This document shows positions 59,811 to 64,000 of a DNA stretch of 64,000 nt, piece by piece (positions within the stretch are counted from its first letter, which is position 1; each line of letters opens with the position of its first letter). The notes under the pieces were generated by a model. The model was not told where the DNA came from and made no database searches. It was given only the letters and a program-made list of their open reading frames with translations. This stretch comes from an uncultured Allofournierella sp. (GTDB lineage: Bacteria > Bacillota > Clostridia > Oscillospirales > Ruminococcaceae). The stretch covers positions 1 to 64,000 of the forward strand of contig CALWNE010000046.1 of the NCBI GenBank assembly GCA_944382705.1, written 5' to 3'. The translations under genes and the position numbers were made by a program.

Positions 59811-60506
59811 ATGGAACAGGAATACGAGAGCATTGACTTGCGGGAAATATTTTTTCTGCTGAAAAATAATGCAATCAGCATTGTGGCAAGCACATTGGTG
59901 TGTGCAATTGTGGGTTTTTTGGTCACAACCTTCCTGATTACGCCTCAGTACGAAGCAAGTGCAACCATGATTGTAAACTCCCAGCAAAATCAGGCCAATG
60001 CTAACATTACCAACGATATGATTACCACCTCCAAGAATCTGGTCAATACATATGGCATTGTTATCAAAAGCGATACGGTGCTTCAGCAGGTGATTGATGC
60101 GCTGAATTTGGATATGACCTACGAGGAGATGCGCAACCGGGTGCAGGTGTCCGCCGTGGATTCCACCCAGGTAATGCGTATTGCGGTACAGGATGCAAAT
60201 CCCGCACAGGCCAAGGCAATTGTGGGCAAGATTGTGGAAATTGCGCCGGATATTGTTCGGGATGCCGTGGAGGCAGGTTCAGTAAAGGTGATTTCCGATG
60301 CTCGGGTAGGTGAGAATCCGGTTTCTCCCAACAAGATGATGAACACGGCAATTGCCGGTCTTCTTGGCTTGGTACTGAGCGTTGGCGTTGTGTTCCTGCG
60401 GGAGATGATGAACAACACCTTCAAGACTGACGATGACATTCAAAAGCATCTGGGCTTTACAGTGCTGGGTGTAATTCCTTATGTAAACTTGGAGGATGAA
60501 GGATGA
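59811..60506 (+). CDS. CpsC/YveK-type chain-length and kinase-modulator membrane protein
   Basis: 231 residues, Wzz-domain protein. 'SIDLREIFFLLKNNAISIVA' leads into membrane helix 1 (about 25-48), then an extracytoplasmic part ('PQYEASATMIVNSQQNQAN'), and helix 2 at about 178-200 ('MNTAIAGLLGLVLSVGVVFL'). It activates the cognate tyrosine kinase and sets polymer length. ATG 59811 has AGGGGG 7 bases upstream; an ATG-like in-frame start at 59790 lacks one. The stop overlaps the kinase start (ATGA). Confidence 0.92.
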   Translation: MEQEYESIDLREIFFLLKNNAISIVASTLVCAIVGFLVTTFLITPQYEASATMIVNSQQNQANANITNDMITTSKNLVNTYGIVIKSDTVLQQVIDALNLDMTYEEMRNRVQVSAVDSTQVMRIAVQDANPAQAKAIVGKIVEIAPDIVRDAVEAGSVKVISDARVGENPVSPNKMMNTAIAGLLGLVLSVGVVFLREMMNNTFKTDDDIQKHLGFTVLGVIPYVNLEDEG

Positions 60507-61258
60507 GCTTTAAATTGCCTGGCTTTGGAAGTAAAAAAAGCAATCGAAAGAACAAGACTCATTCCATTGCCCGTAAGTTGCAGATTATCTCTAAGGATGC
60601 GCCGTTCCAGTATGTGGAGGCTTACAAAACCCTGCGTACCAACATCAATTTTATTGCGGCCAGCAGCGGCTGCAAAAAGATTGCAATCACCAGTTCTATC
60701 CCTGGTGAGGGAAAAAGCAATGTGGCAGTTAATCTGTGTGTAACATTGGCAGAAAGCGGCAAGAAGGTTTTGCTGATTGATTGCGACCTTCGCAAGCCGG
60801 TGGTACATAAGTATCTGCGAATCAACCGTAAGGCTTTGGGACTTACCAATATTTTGAGCGGTGAGGCTAAGCCGACAGATGTCATTGTGCGGTTCAGCGA
60901 CCTGAACATTGATGTAATTACTGCCGGTGTAGTTCCGCCTAACCCTGCCGAATTGTTGGGCAGCGCCCGTATGGCAAACTTGCTGGAAAGCTTGAGTGAC
61001 CAGTACGATTACATCATTATTGATACTCCCCCGGCTTCGGTTGTAACCGACGCTGTGGTAATCAGTGCAATTGTGGACGGCATTCTGTTTGTGGTAAGCC
61101 ATGCCAATGCCACCGTAGAATCTGCGGAGCTGGCAAAGAAGAATCTGGAGGCTGCCAATGCCAACATCATTGGTGCGGTACTGAACGGATTTGATCTTAA
61201 GAGCGCCAGTAAGGATACCGGCTATTATTACTCCTACGAGTACGGTTACTACAAGTAA
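60503..61258 (+). CDS. CpsD/CapB family tyrosine-protein kinase (BY-kinase)
   Basis: 251 residues. Walker A 'SSIPGEGKSNVAVNL' near 59, Walker A' 'LLIDCDLRKPVVHKYL' near 90, and Walker B 'YDYIIIDTPPASVVTDAVVI' near 170. The C terminus is a tyrosine cluster ('GYYYSYEYGYYK'), the autophosphorylation tail. It regulates export and polymerisation of surface polysaccharide with the CpsC-like partner, and is dephosphorylated by the next gene's product. AGGATGA coupling with the upstream gene. Confidence 0.95.
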   Translation: MSFKLPGFGSKKSNRKNKTHSIARKLQIISKDAPFQYVEAYKTLRTNINFIAASSGCKKIAITSSIPGEGKSNVAVNLCVTLAESGKKVLLIDCDLRKPVVHKYLRINRKALGLTNILSGEAKPTDVIVRFSDLNIDVITAGVVPPNPAELLGSARMANLLESLSDQYDYIIIDTPPASVVTDAVVISAIVDGILFVVSHANATVESAELAKKNLEAANANIIGAVLNGFDLKSASKDTGYYYSYEYGYYK

Positions 61259-61307
61259 CAGCAAATAGCTGTTTGCAAAGCTTTGTTGATATAAAAGGAG
61301 TGGACTC

Positions 61308-62063
61308 ATGACCGATTTGCATTGCCACATTCTGCCTGGCATTGATGATGGGGCACAAAATGTTCAGGAGTCTCTGGAGCTGATTCGCCGCCAGATGGCG
61401 CAGGGGGTAAATCAGATTGCGCTTACCCCCCACTTTAATGCAGAGCGCATTACGGTGGACGAGTTTGTTCACAAGCGGGCCGCTGCTTACGAAGTGCTGC
61501 AGCAGGCAGTGAAGGCCGAAGGCTTGGATGTTGCTTTTAAGCTGGGGGCGGAAGTGTTTTTTAGCTCCAACTTAGTAGAGCTGGATTTGGACCCCCTTGT
61601 ACTGGAAGGTACCGACTATTTGCTGGTGGAGTTTTCTCCCACCTTTTACCCCACATGGGCCAAGGATGTTTTTTATCAGCTTGGTCTGCAGGGAATTACT
61701 CCGCTGCTGGCTCATGTGGAACGGTACCCCTATATGCTTAGTGATCCCACCCGTTTGTTTGACCTAGTAAATGCCGGGGCGGTAACACAGGTGAATGCCA
61801 GCAGTCTGCTGCGCAGTGGTTCACGGCAGGCCATGGTCCGAAAGTTCTTTAAATGGAACCTGGTTCATGTGCTTTCCACCGATACCCACTCGATGGATAA
61901 GCGGCCTCCGCTCATGAGCGATGCTCTGCGCAAAGTGGAGGAATGGGAAGGCAGCCAGATGGTTCGCTATCTGGAAAAAAACGGTGCCGCTGTGTTCCGT
62001 GGCGATGAGCCTTCGTTAAGAGATGCCACAAAGCCCAAACATTTGTTTGGACGATGGTTTTAA
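61308..62063 (+). CDS. CpsB/YwqE-type tyrosine-protein phosphatase (PHP)
   Basis: 251 residues, polymerase-and-histidinol-phosphatase fold with metal ligands 'DLHCHILPGIDDGAQ' (His5, His7), 'LTPHFN' (His near 44), 'HVERYPYML' near 139 and 'LSTDTHSMDKRPP' near 191. It removes phosphate from the BY-kinase tyrosine tail. AAAGGAG precedes ATG 61308. 49 bases after the kinase, followed by a perfect palindrome. Confidence 0.93.
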   Translation: MTDLHCHILPGIDDGAQNVQESLELIRRQMAQGVNQIALTPHFNAERITVDEFVHKRAAAYEVLQQAVKAEGLDVAFKLGAEVFFSSNLVELDLDPLVLEGTDYLLVEFSPTFYPTWAKDVFYQLGLQGITPLLAHVERYPYMLSDPTRLFDLVNAGAVTQVNASSLLRSGSRQAMVRKFFKWNLVHVLSTDTHSMDKRPPLMSDALRKVEEWEGSQMVRYLEKNGAAVFRGDEPSLRDATKPKHLFGRWF

Positions 62064-62068
62064 CCCTG

Positions 62069-62100
62069 ATATAACACGAAATTCGTGTTATATATATAAT
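62069..62100 (+). promoter_or_regulatory. 25-bp perfect palindrome and promoter -10
   Basis: Arms ATATAACACGAA (62069-62080) and TTCGTGTTATAT (62082-62093) around a single A. It overlaps the -35 region of a promoter whose -10 is TATAAT (62095-62100). As RNA it could also form a hairpin followed by an AT-rich stretch and five T. Operator is favoured because of the position; the terminator reading is the alternative. Confidence 0.6.
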
Positions 62101-62126
62101 ATTTTTGAGAAAGGAGAACGACACCA

Positions 62127-62714
62127 ATGAAGAAAGTAGTTTCTACCGTTGCAGCTCTGGCTCTGGCTGGCGTTATGGCCACCTCTGCTTTTGCTGCTAC
62201 CACTGCTGAGCTGCAGGAAGTTGCCAACAAGTACAAGGGCACTCTGGCAGGCTACGGCGTAACCGCACAGGAGGTTGACAGCCTGGTCAACGCTCTGGAT
62301 GCTTCCAAGGTTGATGCCGCTCGTGCAGAGAAGGCTGTTCGGGATCTGGAAGCTCTGGTGAACAACAAGACCCTGAATGCTGCTGATGTTCAGAAGAACC
62401 TGGACAACGCTGTGGCTGAGCTGAAGGCTGCTCTGGGCGGTCAGGTTGAGATTGACTACGGCATGATCGATGTTAACGCTGACGGCAAGGTTACCCTGCC
62501 CAACGGCGTTAAGGTTACCGTTAATGGTATAACCGCTGACACCAATCCCGTAGCATTCGAGGCTGAAGGCGCTGCTGCTACCACCACCCCTGCTACTGGC
62601 AACAACGGTGTTATCAAGACCACTGGTCTGAACACTGCTGGTGTAGCTGCTATGGGTCTGGCTGTGGTTTCCGCTCTGGGCGTGGCTGCAGTTAAGGCTA
62701 AGAAGGGCGAGTAA
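62127..62714 (+). CDS. Secreted surface protein with atypical sorting signal
   Basis: 195 residues. Signal peptide (about 1-23, ending 'SAFA'), a helical domain (about 25-108) and a small beta-rich part ('DVNADGKVTLPNGVKVTVNG'). Then an Ala/Thr/Asn linker and a C-terminal motif 'VIKTTG' (162-167), a hydrophobic stretch (about 171-189) and basic tail 'KAKKGE'. That order (motif, hydrophobic, charged) is a cell-wall sorting signal with the LPXTG replaced. A sortase gene follows. Codons are strongly biased (CTG, GTT, GCT, AAC, AAG), unlike the neighbours, suggesting high expression. AAAGGAG before the ATG. I know no named family. Confidence 0.75.
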   Translation: MKKVVSTVAALALAGVMATSAFAATTAELQEVANKYKGTLAGYGVTAQEVDSLVNALDASKVDAARAEKAVRDLEALVNNKTLNAADVQKNLDNAVAELKAALGGQVEIDYGMIDVNADGKVTLPNGVKVTVNGITADTNPVAFEAEGAAATTTPATGNNGVIKTTGLNTAGVAAMGLAVVSALGVAAVKAKKGE

Positions 62715-62762
62715 TCATCCTTCGTATGGCAAATGATGTGTTTGCCACATAATTTGCTGACA

Positions 62763-62804
62763 AACAAGGAAAGGACCCCTGGGTGCTAACTTTCCTTGTT
62801 TTTT
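62763..62804 (+). terminator. Terminator after the surface protein
   Basis: 11-bp stem AACAAGGAAAG (62763-62773) with its complement (62790-62800), followed by a T-run. Strong, as expected behind a highly expressed single gene. Confidence 0.85.
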
Positions 62805-63146
62805 GTGTATATAAGGACAGTTTTGTCTGGTCTGATTTATGGAAAGCGAAAGATGTTTTCTGTTAAGCCAAAAAAGATGTACTGACAGACCTGTTTTGGG
62901 GAAATGTAGTGCTGGAGACTGGAACCGGTATTACATCCCCAAAGGCGATTTGCAAGATGATTTGGCAATGCCAGAGGGCAGATGCAGCAAAACTGTATTA
63001 ACATAAATAAGTGTACAACAAACGACTTGTAGCCAAGGAAATTGGTTTGCAGAGGTTGCTTCATGTGGCAGCGTTGCCCGATAGAAAGGGGCTTCTGGTG
63101 TTCCGTTTAAGCAAACGGCATGAGGTAATTTGGAAAGGAGCGTTTT
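62805..63146 (+). other. Intergenic region before the sortase gene
   Basis: 342 bases, no supported gene. A long imperfect hairpin pairs TTTGGGG..ATGTA (about 62895-62910) with TTACATCCCCAAA (about 62931-62943); TGGC-AAT-GCCA sits at about 62961-62971 and CCGTTT-AAGC-AAACGG at 63103-63118, close to the ribosome site. No clear -35/-10 pair. Confidence 0.5.
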
Positions 63147-63935
63147 ATGGCGGTTTACCATAATCCACACAAAGGCAATGAGCGAACCCTGCGCACAGCG
63201 CAGACAAGCGGAACTCGCACACGGACATCGAGAGCGGGGCAGAATGACCCTACACCTCAGCGGAAAAAGGTCTCGCCCGCCCGCAAATTCATGGTTTTTG
63301 TGGGAACTCCCATCCTGTTCTGTGCATTGACCATGGCTGTGCTGACGGTGGCTGTGGAGCCTACTGCACGGCCTTATTTAGGGCTGGCAAGCTATTTGTT
63401 TGATGCCCAATTGGAGGATACACAAAATACAAATCTCTATGAGCAGTTGGGGCAGGATTTGAAAAATGCCACCGTGATTCCTTTCAGTGAACTGGTGTAC
63501 CCCAATAAGGGAGACCAGTATGGCCATATCAGCATTGCGGGCACCAGTGTAGATGCCCCGCTGTACTACGGAGATTCCACCAAAGAGCTGAACCGTGGTG
63601 TAGCCACTTACGCCGATTCCTCCGGTGCGGGCATTCCCGGCGAAGGGGAAACCGTTTTGCTGGCGGCCCATAACAATACCTTTTTTAATGGGTTGCAGGA
63701 TGTAAAAGTAGGCGACTTGGTAACGATTGATACCCATTACGGAACCTACACCTACCGGGTTACTGATATGAAGGTGGCGGATCACCAGGATGACACTACC
63801 TATGATTTTAGCCGTACCGATGAAAACCTGATTATGTATACCTGCTACCCCTTCGATGCGCTGGGCTTTACCCCCGAACGCTACTTTGTGTATGCAGAGT
63901 ATGTGTCCGGCCCCGTAATTGATAAGCAGAGCTAA
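63147..63935 (+). CDS. Class D-like sortase
   Basis: 262 residues. A long basic cytoplasmic N terminus (about 1-47, rich in Arg/Thr), one membrane helix (about 48-70), then the sortase barrel with catalytic His165 ('LLAAHNNTFF'), Cys223 ('MYTCYPFD') and Arg235 ('FTPERYFVYA'). The TCYPF and TPERYFVYA forms fit class D/E rather than A or B. It would cut a C-terminal sorting signal and attach the protein to the wall or to another protein. AAAGGAG precedes ATG 63147. The next gene follows after 14 bases. Confidence 0.9.
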   Translation: MAVYHNPHKGNERTLRTAQTSGTRTRTSRAGQNDPTPQRKKVSPARKFMVFVGTPILFCALTMAVLTVAVEPTARPYLGLASYLFDAQLEDTQNTNLYEQLGQDLKNATVIPFSELVYPNKGDQYGHISIAGTSVDAPLYYGDSTKELNRGVATYADSSGAGIPGEGETVLLAAHNNTFFNGLQDVKVGDLVTIDTHYGTYTYRVTDMKVADHQDDTTYDFSRTDENLIMYTCYPFDALGFTPERYFVYAEYVSGPVIDKQS

Positions 63936-63949
63936 GGAGGAACTAGGCA

Positions 63950-64000
63950 ATGAAGCAAACCTATAAAAAGCAGGGCGTTTTTTTTTCGGCTGTATTAGCA
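63950..64000 (+). CDS. Start of a secreted protein gene (truncated by window end)
   Basis: Seventeen codons are visible: 'MKQTYKKQGVFFSAVLA', a basic start followed by the hydrophobic core of a signal peptide. AAGGAGG (63934-63940) gives a strong ribosome site, and the 14-base gap to the sortase implies one transcript. Likely another sortase substrate or partner, by position only. Confidence 0.6.
   Translation, partial: MKQTYKKQGVFFSAVLA

Noticed and set aside
62931..63170. Minus-strand frame of 79 codons before the sortase
   Set aside because: No ribosome site, overlaps the sortase start on the opposite strand and shows no domain or membrane pattern.

Overview
The window looks like chromosomal sequence from a Gram-positive anaerobe of the class Clostridia, most likely an Oscillospiraceae/Ruminococcaceae-type gut commensal. 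This is inferred from gene content: a sporulation sigma factor of the SigK type, a group I/II energy-coupling module (EcfA1-EcfA2-EcfT), a class D-like sortase, a CpsB/CpsC/CpsD phospho-regulatory set, an EFR1-type flavodoxin/ferredoxin, YbaN, DUF5711 and DUF4358 proteins, and strong AGGAGG-like ribosome sites. G+C is visibly above 50% in genes and much lower in promoter regions. I saw no tRNA, rRNA, CRISPR array, transposase or phage gene; every gene looks intact except the two cut by the window edges.

Layout. 1-9.3 kb (+): end of ruvB, an rRNA-type methyltransferase, the ECF transporter module, truA, a membrane-anchored DUF5711 protein, CvpA and a ClpE-like unfoldase with a tiny membrane protein behind it. 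9.3-12.4 kb: a TetM/EF-G-like translational GTPase fused to a Rae1/YacP-type NYN ribonuclease, with its own promoter. 12.4-20 kb: a calcium-type P-ATPase (-), then AEC and MATE transporters and a GlmU-like beta-helix protein next to glmM (+). 20-29 kb (-): YbaN, a CydDC-like heterodimeric ABC exporter, YitT, YggS, a DUF436 protein, a DtxR-family regulator, a DHHW protein and a DUF4358 lipoprotein. 29.3-33.3 kb (+): metF, a free-standing MetH activation domain and a short metH, which together form the methyl branch of methionine synthesis.

33.4-47.7 kb is a surface-polysaccharide region: two glycosyltransferases flank sigK, followed by an apparent long operon of glf (UDP-galactofuranose), a GlfT-like transferase, a GH25 lysozyme with C-terminal repeats, ugd (UDP-glucuronate), two GT2 enzymes, an acyltransferase and a TagGH-type ABC exporter. 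47.7-57.4 kb is mixed housekeeping (EFR1 protein, DUF2974 hydrolase, birA, gmk, Nudix, comM) plus a tandem two-domain glycosyltransferase with a repeat-built coiled coil. 57.6 kb to the end: a phosphohexomutase that would feed sugar nucleotides, then a second surface locus with the CpsC-CpsD-CpsB chain-length/tyrosine-kinase/phosphatase set, a small surface protein with signs of high expression and an atypical sorting signal, a class D-like sortase and the start of another secreted protein.

The most interesting items are the ribosome GTPase-RNase fusion, the sortase/atypical-substrate pair, a 25-bp perfect palindrome in front of that substrate, operator-like palindromes in the DtxR and exporter promoters, and a pseudoknot-like leader in front of the DUF4358 lipoprotein.
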